A stretch of 64,000 nucleotides of DNA from Paragonimus westermani (GCA_008508345.1 QNGE01000849.1:8689-72688); one strand, 5' to 3'; counted from the stretch's first letter, positions 35,260 to 49,395 are shown. Translations and numbers: made by a program. The notes: generated from the sequence alone by a model not told the origin.

Positions 35260-35872
35260 CTACCAGTGCTTTCGTAGACTGGATGGAGGGACCGAAGATC
35301 GTCTTAAACGATTCGCAGAACTGCCTGTAGTGTCCACGATCGGTGTAACCCTGCTTCCGCTCACTCCACTTTCTTCATCAGCTGCGCTTGATTCCGCAGA
35401 CACGCCCGGCCAGGTGAAGGCGAATACTGCGGAACGTGGCCTTCTTCGTCTCATTGTCCGGGTCCATTGTGGAAGTAGCAAACGCGGCATTCCTCCCTCG
35501 TACCAAGTTGGAGATAGCCAAGTTGTTGTTATCGAATCACTCCGGACGTTTCTTACGCTCCACACCGATCTTCCTGGTAGCTGCTGCCGTGATCTCTTCT
35601 TTGATTTGTTGCCACATACCCTCGGGGGTAGTGAATACACGAGCGTCGTACAGACAAGCGGCAAATGCACGTTGGAAAGCGGTCTTCGTCTCGCAGCTGT
35701 CCAATGGTTTGGTATCTAAACTTTGCCGTTGTCCGGAAAATCGATTATAAACAGACTCGCGTGCATCGATAAACATTTTGGTCCTTACCAGTCTATGATA
35801 TGTGCTACATTCAGCGCCGCACACCCCCCGCGTGATACGCACTTCACGAATGTCGTGCTGCCGCACAATCAC
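35260..35872 (-). pseudogene. LINE B connector between endonuclease and RT
   Basis: The frame at 35537-35872 has REVRITRGVCGAECSTYHRL, the conserved DHRL region that ends the endonuclease (aspartate changed to tyrosine here). It continues with FAACLYDARVFTTPEGMWQQ. The next frame (35260-35670) carries the continuing basic linker toward the RT. Frame changes separate the pieces. Confidence 0.75.
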
Positions 35873-35911
35873 GTCGTCAAGTAAATGGTGATGAATGCTT
35901 CGTGGAGGAGT

Positions 35912-36570
35912 CTACATTGTGATGTCACTCACATCCAGTTGAAATCGGGTGTTCGTGATAGCCAACTCGTGGGTAGCACACAAGTGCAGCAAACGATCAC
36001 CTTTCTCGTTGACTGAACCAATGCCATAAGTTCCGAGGACTCCCGGCCAAGGTACCCAGTCGCGTCCAACGTGAGCGTTCAAGTCACACAAAACAAATAG
36101 TCGACCGCTAACCGGTGTCTGTTGGATTCCGGCGAATAGCTCCTCTTCGGAATGGTCCCTCGTTTCATCATTGTGACACATAGTTGGACGGCAAACGCTA
36201 ATAAATGGGGCAGACTTACCTCAACCGAGTCGCAAGTACGTGGACTTGATTCGAAGACTCATGCGTACGGTTAGCCTATCACCAAAAAATCAATGTGGTC
36301 AGCGACTGTAAAACAGATACCATGCTCCCGAGCACCGTCTGCCGGGTAACCTATCCAGCAGAAGGTGTACCCGGAACCTGCGTCCCACAAATTACCTCCG
36401 TCCGCAAGCCTTGTCTCACGCAAGTCTGCTATGTCGATCCCACAGCCGCCCAGTACCATCTCAATCAGTGCGGTTCACCGTTCCGGCCGTCCTGTGGTGC
36501 TACGTCGACTCAGCACAGTTCCGTGTCCCAACTGAAAGCGTCTTGCGTCCCCGGGCCTGTCTCAGGTTGA
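35912..36570 (-). pseudogene. LINE B AP-endonuclease domain, broken
   Basis: The N-terminus near 36560 reads RGRKTLSVGTRN, the counterpart of the GTWNVRTL start. Next come GIDIADLRETRLADGG and YTFCWIGYPADGAREHG (36271-36459), with the conserved ETR. After a frameshift come RLFVLCDLNAHVGRDW and GDRLLHLCATHELAITNTRF (35912-36181). The aspartate and asparagine of the CDLNA motif survive. The domain nicks target DNA for target-primed reverse transcription. Confidence 0.85.
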
Positions 36571-36600
36571 TCTTCGGGGTATTGAGACATAACTAAACAT

Positions 36601-38094
36601 TATCTGCTCGATGATCCAGGTTGGAGAGGCGCTATGAGGGTGTGTCTTACAGTAGCATATTTACGATTATCCACCCTATGTGCAACAGATAAGGAGACCC
36701 GGTTTAGCCTGTGCAACGGCCTGTGCAGTACGGTACTCGAATGACACGTATACGCACATACACACAAATACAACATCGACTACCAGTAACAACCAAATTG
36801 CAATGACTGTACGCAGGCTTTAGAACCATTCACATAAGACCGATAATGTTTTAGGGGCAAACAAGTTACATACAAAAAAACAGACCAGGTAAGAATAAAC
36901 ATCAAGCCGAACCAAAACACAACACATTGGCCCCATCCAAAACCAACGTAACTGCCTTTTGTTTAGCTGCTTCCCTTTGACCAATATGACTTGGTTAAAT
37001 CTGCAAGAACAAAAGTCTTAGTCAGCATAGCCCGCCGGATCAAAACATCACACAGGCCTAACCGCCACGCTAAGGGTCAGCAGTGAACACAGTTACTGAT
37101 TGGCGATGAAGTTGTCAACGTAGGTGTGCTGGTGGCCATGTCTACGTTGTTTGTTTCACTCTATTTTCGGCTTTTCTGAACGGAATTGGGTTATTTCTTT
37201 TCTCTCTGTTTCACATAATGGATCTGCTGTGGTTCCACTGTTGTCTTCCGTTTTGAGTAGGCTGGCTGCAAAAGTCTGTTTGGCTGATCATGGTCAGCAG
37301 AAAGCGAGGTTTCATGCGGTTCAGCCAGGTAAGTCTCGTGGTCAGCTTTTTTACTGGATGGAGTGAAAGAGAGCCAAAGCTTGACTTACATTCACAAGAT
37401 GAATAGCAGCAAGACTATACACACACAGTACTTAAGTGATAGAATACCAAATATACTTGATCAACTATTTTATAAAGTCGACGGAATTCATGAAATCTAG
37501 ACAATATGGCATTAATAATGCAGACTGTTGCGAGTCACTAACTAAACGGATAAAATCCTGCAGGCTACGGTGGGATTTTTGGGACGATTTGAGAGTGACC
37601 CTTGGATATGCGGTGCAGCTTCCATACGGTCAGTGCTTACCGGATGACAAACTTTGTAGCGGGCTCTGACCCTTTTCTGAAGTCACAGCAACCACAGCGG
37701 TTGGGCACAGTTACATTAAATTTTCAGCTGTTCTTTTTAAGGTTCTGTAGAACAAGGTCGAAATCAAACCACAAGTTGAGTGGATTTGAGTCATACACAA
37801 AAGATGGGCAAGAATCCTACCACCTACACGGATCTTCTTGTCACAGATTACGTAACTTGAGGGCATAAGTGATAACTCGACTATCCTGTAATAACTAGTT
37901 CACTACAGGCATTCCTCGAAACAGTTAACAATCAGGCGCACACAAGAATACACAGAGTTCGAACACTCATGAATGTCTGCAATAGTTAAAAAGAACGGCA
38001 CAAAATATGGATTCAGTGATTATGGAAAGTTCGGACGCTGTAGCGTGCTGTGATAATTTAGACCTCAGAAGAAATGTGGTGAGTTCGTCCACTT
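36601..38094. other. No recognised gene; one weak exon candidate inside
   Basis: A stretch of A-rich plus-strand sequence (about 36720-36990) follows the LINE 5' edge. Frames of 80-88 codons at 37124-37366 and 37602-37868 have no domains. See the exon candidate at 37261-37328. Confidence 0.3.
37261..37328 (+). CDS. Weak candidate internal exon (68 nt)
   Basis: A pyrimidine-rich tract ending in TAG (37258-37260) precedes an open segment that ends at a perfect CAG|GTAAGT donor (37329). It would encode LAAKVCLADHGQQKARFHAV plus two or three more residues. I recognise no family. The splice signals are better than average for this window, but one short exon without homology cannot be told from chance. 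It lies in the same orientation as the HECT exon. Confidence 0.2.
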
Positions 38095-38375
38095 TAATTT
38101 GGCCTGGGTTCGCGGCATGAGTCAGTCGAAGGGTGGACGAGCGAAACAGTCAGATTACTCACACGTCAGCTTTGGCGTCGCCTCCCGGTGCGAACTGGCC
38201 GCGTTGGCGCACCTGAGTAGCCTGGACCCCCACACAAGTCACGTGACAGTCGGGCTCCACCACCACATCGTCTGTAAGGGCAACCCGGATGCTTGAATGA
38301 CGCGTACATGTGCGGCCTAGGAGTAAAGGAGCAGCAACCGCGGTACCACACGCAAATCTATCACCCATACATGGG
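38095..38375. repeat. G+C-rich block open on both strands, probable repeat
   Basis: Like the 28.06-28.56 kb block, this one stands out by base composition and gives 60-70-codon frames on both strands (38099-38296 plus, 38159-38368 minus) with no recognisable domain. It has no clear match to the 28-kb block. I infer a decayed high-copy element rather than a gene. Confidence 0.3.
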
Positions 38376-41300
38376 TAGTTCAGGCAACGAGTGGAACAGA
38401 ACGCCTGTTGGAGAGTTAAAATTAGTTAGGTGAACTGCACTTTTGCACCTCTAACCGCTTCTTCAGCTCTAAACACGAAATTTTGATGGATTGGTCATAT
38501 GCGTTTTACCGAAGAAAAAGGAGAGTTGGTACGGCTGTGAAGGTTGTATATCTCGAAGAACCTTGGAGAATCGTACTGAATTGCCGAAAAAGCGAAGTAA
38601 CGCAAGGACTATATAACCGTGTTCTTTGTCGTTGTTAACACAGTTTACTAAGTAGTTGTGCTCATTTGTCTGAAGATCATTCTGTAGATCATTGCGCATG
38701 TCAACAGCAACTTAGTCTGCCTCCAGATCGGAGATAGCAATATAGCTTTACAAAGTATGGTAGTATGAACATTACGTGTTTACTGATCGAGATCCACGAG
38801 AAACGTGTAACCGATTTTGTGTTAGTTGCCACTTAACAGGTATGTCTACCCAATAAACTGGACAGCATTCTAAGAATCACAACTGCCGAAAGCAGTTATG
38901 AATCAATAAGGTCTTAGTCACAAACTTAATCACCCGCTCTTCCTACAGAAACACGTATGATTGTGGCTCACCGTGTATATATAGCCGATGAATGGTAAGA
39001 CCATGAAACCGGTGATATTTGACCAATAACCACACAACGTATGACACCTTACTTTATACAGTATTTAATCAGCATTCGCGAAAGCTTGGCTTTCGGTATG
39101 CAATCAAGCCAACAGGCACAAATAGCTCAGTCTGTCGTCTATTTGTGATCATAACCCCTGAGTGGAAGAGATATACGAAATTGTGTCCAGTGTAGTTTCA
39201 TTTTTTAACGGAAACAATTGCGGTTCTCATGCCGCTGTTAGCATGGTCAATGAGTAGAGTACAAACTGTTTTTTCACAAGATAGGCAACAGCAGGTGGAG
39301 ATCTGTTCAATTTGATTGCTTTGAATGATTTTGTGTCAGAAGGAAATACACTTCACTTGAAAGAAATTCACGAACTCTCTTATAGTCGAACCACAGAGCG
39401 TTAAGGGAGGGGGTTAGGCAGCGGAATTTCCCATATATAACACAGTAAAATCTTTCGTGTATTTCGACAGAAATGAACGACTACGTCAATCAATTAAATG
39501 ACCAACTTGCTATACAACTAGCTAAGGGGTTGTTCGGTTAATTCTGTTGCTGACCTTGAAAAAGATGATTTCCGTTCCTCAATGTTAGTGCATGAAAACT
39601 CTGATGTAACTGTGATTGGTTGGCTCTGATTAAACCATACTTTTTCAGTCCAACGTTTTTATCACCTGATGACTGCGGCTCAAGTGGGGTGGTGTTGAAC
39701 AGACAGTCAATACTCAAAGAAAGTTAATACTGTAAATTCTTGGCTATATGGCACAACAATAATGGGTGTCATGATGAGCTCAATCAGCCAGAATTGGCAT
39801 ATGACCTGGAGTAATTTTCATCTCTAGTTTTCTAAGTTTATTTACTTCGATTAATACTTATATGGTTGGTTAAAATTTAGTATGTTTGTGGCTCTCGAGT
39901 TGTTTCAGGTTTGGAGGTTGTGCTAAGGTGAGTTATTCGAGCAGAACTACTGCAACTGGCTATCATTGTATGGAAATTACGTGATGCAATTTTCACTTAC
40001 GAAATCACACTCGAACGCAGCTGTGGCAAAATACTGACTATTTATATCGACTAGGTCAGCGCAAAAACTCCAGGATTCGCACACTTTGTCTCTGTCGGGA
40101 GGTGACCACCTTTCTACGGTTCATTTTCTACCAGAGCCAGATACGCCAAGGTCTACTCTTGTGCCAGGAGTTGCGTAAGAAGTTCCTAAAGGCCATTTAT
40201 GTGAAATATTTCTTTTGTGTACATTTAATAATGACTCACGAACCTAGTCAAAATAATCACTTGACGGGTTTAAGGATGTTTACTTTATGGCCAATACAGT
40301 GCTAAGAACGGTCTAAGTCGAAATGTTGTGATTGGTATCGTAGATGATTTGGTTTGTAAACCGAACGTGGTAGCAGGCTGTGGACAAAGAACTCTGATAA
40401 CAAAGCTTACTTAACTTGCTAAAATTCCTGGTCCATCAACTCTATAAACATTGTAACTGAACATCACAGCTAACGCACAAAGACGCAGGCGTTTGTAACA
40501 GTCACAATCTCCTAGTAGAGATGTACGCCGAATATCACTTAGACCACTGTAGACCTACCCTCCGATCAGATTTTCCAGGGAGACAAGAGATTATTATTCT
40601 ATTTTTGTTAGGACTCTCCAGTTGTGTATAGCGAATGAGGTTTTAACCCCGACCCACATTCTTTTTGGAAAACTGTTAACCTTTGTGCGATTGACTTCAT
40701 AGTAGGTGGGATTGAAATGCTATAAGTAAACGGTCAACCACGTTCTTTAGTGAGTATTGCTCAGATAACCCCTATCACCTCAAAAGGGTACTCACTAACT
40801 GTTTCGCTTACCCTATTCGATGACCCAAGGATAACACTTCACAGTCAAGCTGAATTCTCAGAAAAGACTAAGGATACTGAGTGATGCACTGTTTACCCCG
40901 AAGTAGTCACGAGTCGCCTGATTTGAAGTGGAAACGGCTTACCTTCGGTCGCATCCCTTCCATCGAAATGTAACATTTAATCAGCCACATTCTAGGAGGG
41001 AAACATGCAGTTCCAAATTCGTTTTCGTTAAGATCGTTCTTGATACAACCGTCTGTTCTAATACGGCAAGCATTCATCTGAGACAGCCATGTTTTTCCCA
41101 CATTAAACAAGAATGGAGTATTACACCCAAACTTCCAGCTACCTTTGTTTTTACCCCTCTGTTCTGCTTATCAAATTACTTTTAGAGGAGACTACTAACC
41201 GTCCTGTTTGTATCATTCGAAAGTAGCTGACTAGAAAGTTCCTCCGTGTGCAATAGCCATTATCAAGTGTAAACGCTATTCATTTATTTACTCAACAATT

Positions 41301-42555
41301 TTCCAACCTTCTATGAGTGCTTGATCCGATGACCTGTGGTCACTATGTATCTGGAGACACACGAAGCCGGAAGTTTGTGCAAACCTGTTTCTCGAATTGT
41401 GCCCCATATTATCAAGTCAATAACAGTCATTCTCGCAACGAACAAAGACGACGTTAGGAAGCTCTAGTTTGTAATCTATTTGAAGTACCTTCATAGAAAA
41501 TGCATAGTAAACAGTCATATGAATAAGGGACATAATGAAATGCCTCCTAGGTTGCAATAGTGCTACGGCGGCTGGTCCCGTATACAACGAAATGTTTATC
41601 ATTTTCCAGACAAAACTACATTATTACCAGTGATTCTTCTGCGAACTCGTTGTCGTTCGCCAAAGTCCCATACGGTCAGTCTTTTATTCTAAGCTTGACT
41701 AATACACGCCGTTGAATTGACCGATTTGTTGGATGGGAATAATTTAACATTTCAGCAGATGCAAATGTGTGTGTAAAAGATTATCAAAAAGCCCCAGAGG
41801 TTCAACCATGATTCCGTCCGAAATGTGACCATCAAGGAGCATCCTGCAGAATGATTATGAGGGGATGATCAGTAGCCTTAAAGAAACCACGCGAACAGTG
41901 AATATCATTTTCACGTTCCAAGAGAAATTCCGGAGTTCAATCGAACACTTAGAATTAATGTTTCCACAAGGAGCTTGCGTCAGGAGGGTAAAATGGATAT
42001 AACCAGTCAGTTGAGTCAGCGGTGTGAATTATCATAGGCTGTAATTCTGTTTTATTGTTCTCCTCAGTGACATTTTTCATGGCTCAGTAATGAAAGCAGA
42101 ACTGTTCTGTATGGACCTCCTTTCCAGTTAACAGAGGACTGTGGTTTTGTTTTACAGGATGTGGCCTCATTTCATAGACTGTACACCATGAGGGCATGGT
42201 AATTTTCCTCGAGGAATTAAGGTTTGACCAGCAGACATTCAGTGTTGGTTTCAGCCATTAAAAAATTTCGCTGGGTTAATCAGCTCTGCAGTTACACAAA
42301 CACACAATGGTGTACAACCTGACAGCTGAACGGGTAGCTGTTTTCAACTGATTGTAGAAGAGTTTGAACTGCCCGACTCTATAGTCTCATGTCGAACGTG
42401 TGCCAATCGGACATTGGTGACTCCACAATTATATCGAGGTTAGTTTTCGTACGGATGCAAGCAAGTCATACTTTGTCAAGGTGTTTCAAATTAGACCGTT
42501 GACCCAGTTCATCAGCATTGATTATCACTGTCTTGAGGAGAGCAAGCACTTTCGG
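38376..42555. other. No gene or repeat recognised
   Basis: AT-rich, stop-dense sequence. The longest frames (67-85 codons, for example 40928-41185 plus) lack motifs. Confidence 0.35.
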
Positions 42556-42715
42556 ATTCGGATAACACAATAACAGTTGAAACAGGGTGACAACGTGAAC
42601 GAGTGCGAACCAGTCGAACTATGACCTCATCCACTATAAAGTACATCATGGAAACAGGTCTCGTTGTTAAGGTTACTTTCCATAAGTCTGTGCGTACACC
42701 ATACTCTATTAAAGC
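42556..42715 (+). mobile_element. Penelope-like element 3' remnant
   Basis: The segment aligns with 29270-29395 in the same orientation. The best shared block is CATTATGGAAACAGGTCACG against CATCATGGAAACAGGTCTCG. It encodes STIKYIMETGLVV, the counterpart of SVAKHIMETGHV in the other relic and of the post-GIY-YIG AHLVDSNHSV segment of the 6.8-kb element. Nothing upstream is recognisable. Confidence 0.5.
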
Positions 42716-45654
42716 ATTTCAAACAAAATTAGGTCAGTTGTTTCCTTTTTAATTTTCTTCTGTCTGTTGGAGAAAATAGGTGCCATTGATTTAACCTTGA
42801 AGGTGGGGTGACTGTAAGCGTTCGTTACGGTATGTACAATTGTAAGAAATCGGATATTACGATCAGATTGTAAGGTGACCAAATAAAGCATCTTCAAATC
42901 AATGTATATAACTGTAACTGTTTGTTGAATTCTATTAATATAAATGAGTTAGTAGCGAGTAAGTGGTGCACCTAATGTATTTTGACATTTTTGCAAACGG
43001 ACAAGTAGATTACACAAACCATCTTGTGTAAGTGATTTGTTGTGCGTTTGAAATTGATAACGTTAGCATAAGTAATTCATAAAGTTTCAACTGCAACAGG
43101 CACACAAAAGAAGACTAATGGAAGGCACGTTATGCAACCTTCATAATATATACATTTAACAGCGATTATCTACCACTGAGAAGCACAAACCCATGGCGAG
43201 TCGAAGTACGGCAATGAGACTAAGTAATGTTAACAATGTAACCATCCCGCAATTCAGCACGTGGCAACAAAGAATTTCTGTGTGGGGAGTGAGATGCCCA
43301 TTTGTACGGTCCAAGAATCACACCCGATTGCCTCTGACTATGGCTGTACAATAAGAAAATGTAATCCCGGTCGACTGATGAAGGAAGTCGGGAGTTGGAT
43401 AAACTAATCACAAGTCACTGAGGTTTTGTCTTTAAGTGGCAATTCAATCAATGTTTTAGAAGGAAAATTCTCACCGTAAACACTCGGAATTATTGAAAAG
43501 AGAGAGGCAGTCCACAGCACAAGGAATCATCTGTTGGTAAACGAAATGAATGGGCCATCTAGTTCTCGTGTCCACGGACAGCTTACCCTACTGCCTACTG
43601 ATTAGTGTGGTCACTTGCGTTAGAAGGAACCTGCAAACCGAACAGACTACGATTTGGTCACTTACTTCGTAAGCTTTGACCGTATTGCTGAATGGAGGTG
43701 AGTGATGTCGCCGATCAGATTTATGGCTGCCCAGCCATCCAGGTCGTCCGTTAAAAATATTTTCAAACCTAGTATGACGTTACATTCAGTAATAAGCTCG
43801 CAAAGAGCAGTTTGTGTGTCTGTTTATTTAGTAGTTCATACCATAAATTTGTGTGTACTTGTTATTTCGTCAGTTCGTCGAGATCAATTCAGCCCTGGTC
43901 AGAGTACTCAATGGTACAGTTCGAGGATGAACACGCATGAATTCAGACTCGCAAACATCATCCAGCTATCTGTTGATAGAACTTCGTAAGAACACTTGAC
44001 ATGTTGTACAGCTTGGGATGCCATAGAAAATATCAACTGTAGATGTTCTTAGTGCATAGCAGCGAAAGCATTTGAGCCATATAGGAAACTAAGAGTTAGA
44101 TATCCAGTAGTTCCACGTCATAGGTGTCATACTGCGCACTCGGTTTTCATGGACGATAGAAAACGTACTGGAGAAGGTGAGACGGGAACAGAAGATTCCC
44201 CGCATAATGGTTGTTTTCGTTTAAAAATAATATGTATATGACAAGAAATGATTGACTACTACTTTTTACAATATTTTTACTCACAAGCCAACACGTCATC
44301 ATCACCGCCGTTGACTTTGTTTAGATTCATCAGGAGGAGACAGTTGGAGTAGAACTCAAGCCAGCAATCTTTGTTTTCCGTTAGACCGGTAATAGTTTAA
44401 ACATCGTTTGAGACGTGGTTCGATGGAGGTGATGGTGGCATCCCACTTAATTGTCATGGCTATTTTATCACATCAATAGTACCAACGGTTTGATCAATAC
44501 GAACATTTATTTTAGGCTTACTGAAAACTCCTGACCAGGGTTACTGACTGGAATGAACAGAATGATCACGTCCGTTCTGCGTTGAAATGAGACGGGGAAT
44601 TGTCTACTGTTTACACGAGAATATTCCATGCCAGCTGGATTTCTTTACTGTATCATATCTGCTGTAAGATTACAAACAGTGCGGTAACCACGCCTGCTTC
44701 AGTCACAAGGGTCGGGGTGCAAGACCCGGTCTGCTCAAACATATATGTACGGTTAACGAATTCTAGCAGATGCAAAACCTGAACCCATTCATTCTTTTTG
44801 AAGACTCAGCTGAACCGTCTATTCGAACGAAAAGATGCGACAAATCTTCAATGATGTCCAGTTTGTAAAAGTCCAATTTCCAAAAGTTAAACAATAGTTA
44901 TAGATTGTTTAAAACAGATGAAAATATATTCAGCACATGAAACCGGAAGTCATAGACCAAAGCCACTTTTATGTTGAGAACTTTCCTCTCAGTAATACAT
45001 TCGATAATTGACAGAAAACTACAAATTGCTGCAATCGGTTAAATGGGTTCGGTATTCAGATTGTTACTTTGTGTTTGTGTCGAATCTAGTCTGGTTAATC
45101 GATATGACGGAATATTGCAAATCCATACGTTTATCTCAGTTTGATAGGTCACAGCTCCATAATACATAGACAGGAGTAAAGTCTGAATTCAAATTGCCAC
45201 TGGTGATATGGTACGGATATGCGCAGATCAGGGCTTCAAATGGGATCATTGGAACCATACACAGGCTGGTTGATGAATAATTCGATTTGAGGAATTTTGA
45301 GAACTAGGATAATGAATGAAGCCGTCTGGTTCCTTGGATAATCAATACGTTAATAAAGCTGAAAGCGCTATATTTTTGATTGGTCCAATTAATCAAGGCA
45401 ACAGGAAGGCAAGCATTACCGGACATTAACCTTTCGATACATCTGGTCAGCTGAAACTAAGAATAAGCAGAATATACAACCGGAGTGCCTGGCAATAATA
45501 GTTGAACAGAGTGCAACCATGATAAAAAAAATCACTGCCACTGGAGTTGGATGATGTGAACCATTAACCTCCATGCACATCTGGTTCCCTGCCTTTGATA
45601 AGTCAGTATGGCTTAGGGATGGTAAGAAATTTTAATGTTTGGTTTTCGAAAACT
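42716..45654. other. No gene or repeat recognised
   Basis: Short frames only (95 codons at 43702-43989 plus is the longest, no motif). Confidence 0.3.
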
Positions 45655-45975
45655 TCACAGTGAACGACTTGATCGAGTAGACTTTGAAACTTGTTTCCAG
45701 AACGTAACTCTGGTGTGATGTAGTCTGGTTTGGCGCTTCGTTAGTTGCTCCACTATCCGCACATTTAGTGTGAGACTCAAAGCCGACTGAAACTGAGAAC
45801 ACACTGTAGGGGACGAGTAGTCTCCTTCGAACTGCGGCATGATGAACAAAGCTTTCTTCCGAGCTGTGTGGATTGCAGGTTTCTGCAACCTGTTCGTACT
45901 ACTGATGGATATCAATTTCTTCATGTTTCTGTCGGTAATCTCTGTATTTTGTTTCAGACGGTTAATTACAAACAT
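45655..45975 (-). pseudogene. Possible Penelope-like linker relic
   Basis: The 106-codon frame contains ARKKALFIMPQFEGDYSSPT followed by a stretch of matching length and hydrophobic pattern. It resembles the region between RT and GIY-YIG in the 6.8-kb element (NKKLAFISLPFKGDPMAEIT). Neither RT motifs nor a GIY-YIG domain are visible beside it, so the assignment rests on this one block. Confidence 0.4.
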
Positions 45976-48900
45976 TTCTCTGGCTACGTGAGTTAAAATT
46001 AATGTATCCTATCTATGTGTACTCGTTATTTACCCGTATTCCTCTGTCTGAGACTGTAAGTCCAATTTGTGATTTCATTTCCGCAGCTGCTCCTTATCTT
46101 AGGGACTCATGCGATCCATGACTAGCAGTCGAGTATCTGGCAGATGGTGACATCTTGCTTCACTTACGATGTCCCCAGCCTTACTGATTTCGATGGCCTT
46201 TGCAACCAAAATCTTTTTACTTGTTCCAAATCCTCATATAATAACGCACACATTTCCTCGAGTAATTTTTCACTCCAACAAAAGTGAACCGACTATGGAA
46301 TCCAAAACCGTGACGTAGTCTTTAAAATGATTTAAAAGCGATGTTACAGACTGCCTACAACATTAATTTATTCATGTATTTGGCTATTTCGCATTCTGTG
46401 CAAAGCAAACTGGCGGAAAGTTGTTAAATTTTAATTTAACTGTGAAATTCACATTATTCCCAAGTGAAAACGTATATCACAATTACACAGAGTATCGGCC
46501 TGTTTTTGAAGCCATGGTGCTTACTGTGCCCTAATAGCTATCACCGTCAATGGCTCATGAGGACTAACAGCTGAGTTTTTCCTTCTCGCAGTACTCAAAA
46601 TACCGGGTTTAAATCACCCTACTTCTTGCTGACAAATTTTTATTGCTGTCTTTTCTATGCAATCTAATCGTTGCTGCCTTCTGTGACAATCACCAAGCTG
46701 TAGCTCTGTCTATTCATACCAGTTTTATAGAGAAGTTAACCAACTTTACTGTACAGGTTTGAACCGAATATTAATCTGATCAGAGAAATCAGAAACAGCT
46801 TTTTACACAGTGCACTTCTCAAGCACATGATGGAGAATCTCATCAGTAGCGAAATGCACTCGAGAGGTACACCATGAAAAAAGAACTTTTTGATTACTCT
46901 GCTCAAAATTGTTGCCAGAAAAAATAGTTTTGTCCCATTATGCTGATCGTCTGTGAGCTTGTCACAGATTGTGGTTTTCAGAATATGTTCCGCCATGACT
47001 TGTAAACAGTGTTGTGAAAGACTGGAACAAAATCGTAATCCATTTTCTGTCTTGTTGCATTATAGTCAGGCATACATGGTCGCAGATTTTCCACTCGCAT
47101 CCGGTCCGGTTGGAAATATCAGCAGTGTCAAGGTTCGTTCTGTTTTTTAATCACCGTTTGCGCATCTGGTTGCCGCATGCAAGAACTGGCCTCGAGCTCA
47201 TAATCTCACGCGGAAACCGTGTCGAACCTTGTGTAACAATGACCTTGCATTTGACAGCTGGGTTAGTGTAATTAACATTTAGTGACATTCTTATTTGTGA
47301 TGCTCTGATTGCCAGTAAACATCCCCTAACAACTGTGACAAGGTGTGTGATTTTCATTTTCTGTGAAGTTATAACTTTAAGTTTACTCTGTCTCTTCTAA
47401 AAACCGTCTAGTTTCAGAACATGAGACTGAACGTTCACTTATATGGCTTCGTTCATGGCTGTTGTTGGTCAGCTCAATCTCCTCGTGGGAACGCTGACTG
47501 TAGTCGACCTTCCGGTCGTGGCATGGATGCTGAATATTGACGAGCCTAAACAAAAGCGGAGCTTGACTGTGATGGTCGTTTTCGAAAAGGATTAGCTAGA
47601 GAAAAACTGGAGTTTTCCCTTACTTTTTCTGGTTTATACACTTTACCGTCTATTATTCGCCAACTAGTGCCTGAAAAGTCACACAACATGCTAATATCAG
47701 TAAAACTATTTGTTGGATTCACCGAGGTCTGATACAAAGTCCCCGCTACAAGCGATGTTATTATGTATGATGATCAAGTGGATAAGAGCTTCACCTCGTA
47801 ACAGGAAATGTTGTCAGTTGTAATCCTATCCATACAAACTCTACACATGTTTAACCGAAGACCAGCCAGATTGTGGAATGTCGGCTTCATTGCCGACATC
47901 ACGAACTACCGCCACTACAATAACGAACCGTTTTGATGGTGGACAGTGCAAACTAACAATCTGGGGGTGGACTGTGTTCTTCCATATCAGCTAAGTATGA
48001 TTAAGTAACTCATTTATTCCTAATTTTTCAAACATTGGTTTTCTATGATTCACTTATTCATCACAGTCATGCTGAATTATATCCTCATTTTAAATTATTT
48101 TATTTCGCACTAGAGTTAACCATATCTGTTAATTGTAAAAAAAATCAATTGGGTACACTCCAACGTGTTGGTCGGAATTTGTTTTTGTTCTTGACAAACA
48201 AGATCACTTCGGCCATAACCACCCCATCAAATACACTAGCCAAATTACTCAACTGTCATTTAGTAGTATTGTATCAAACTCGTAACGGCGGCCGTTTTTG
48301 AACGTTAGTGACACTGTGCTCTCTCCGACTGGATTAGCTTAATTCCAAGAAATAACTTAATATTTACGTTTGCTTGAGTATGAATATATTTGTCACTAAA
48401 GTGAATATATATATATATGAATATATATGCAGATTTGCGATATAGAACTGGTTGGACTACACGGGTAAAAGTAGTCGACGGACTTCACTCTCGTAAAGTG
48501 TAGTACTTAAGCGATAGGAGAACCAACGGGTCGAGGTGTCCAATTCGCATTGCTTTACTGGTTCATTAGTTAATTCTCGTGTATGAGGCGGCCTTGACTT
48601 AAATAACCATATGGCCATTTCATTGCTATGACAGAAAAAAACGTTTTACTTAAGTCATACGAATGCATGTGATGACATAGTGAACCCGCGGTTAATTAGC
48701 TACCTGTCACAGATCAATTCATTTCACGCCTGACTTATTTCTGTCCGAATCAAACTTTCTACAATCTTCAGCGGAGCATGCTAAGCTAGACAAACCATGT
48801 CTGGGACTGGGTGTCCGTTTGTTTCTCATGAAACACTTACGGCTTAACCGATTTAAATGCAGACTCCGTTTGTTTTATTAAAACGAAATTGTTGAATTTT

Positions 48901-49394
48901 GTTCTGATGCCCTGACGGCAAGAATGGGACTGGAGCACTAATTTGTCAACTTCACTTCATTTTAACAAAACATAATTAAAAGCAATGAATTTTATTTTTA
49001 ATTTAGTTGGACTACCAATGGCCCTGTGACCTCCTGCCAAGTAACAAATATCCCGCAATAATCCGTTTCCACGATTTCTTAAGGACGACTAGTAACGCCT
49101 ACTCCTATTGGTCGAAACCGGAAGGACGAATTTCACGTACATCAAGGTCGCTCAGGCCCTTTAAATATTGGAACAGCTGAGACACTCCATAATGCGTTGT
49201 ACCTATTCGTCTAACTGCGGGACCGTGCCACTGGCCGACGATTTGGTAGTATAGGGTTTAGTAGGACCCATTCCATGAATGGATTATACATGGTGACTTA
49301 GTTACGAGCTTCACTGTGAGTAGCCTCAGATGAGAAATTTTCATTAGCATTTATTAAAAAGAATCCAGTTAAGAAATTTTTAACGCATCAGCAG
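45976..49394. other. No gene recognised; small simple repeats
   Basis: Short frames only. An 8-bp perfect hairpin with a 6-base loop lies at 47878-47899 (ATGTCGGC with GCCGACAT). A short AT-rich tandem (GAATATAT units) lies at 48403-48430. Confidence 0.35.
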
Positions 49395-49395
49395 A

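Larger units (their letters stand above)
33552..36600 (-). mobile_element. Non-LTR retrotransposon family B, nearly full-length, decayed
   Basis: Read on the minus strand, the order is endonuclease, connector, reverse transcriptase, thumb and C-terminal domain, in about 3.0 kb with no RNase H. This compact plan resembles the RTE-like LINEs often annotated as craniofacial development protein 2-like. The frame changes at least six times and has many stops. The strand is visibly richer in G+C than its flanks. It differs from family A (2130-3240): the endonuclease reads DLNAHVGRDW here and GMNAQVGRLD there. Confidence 0.88.

Noticed and set aside
34250..35750. Long plus-strand frames of 104-173 codons
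   Set aside because: They are antisense to LINE B. The minus strand carries the endonuclease, RT and C-terminal motifs.
47878..47899. Perfect 8-bp hairpin as a possible terminator or regulatory site
   Set aside because: Hairpins of this size occur by chance in 64 kb, no gene lies next to it, and such terminators are not expected in animal protein genes.
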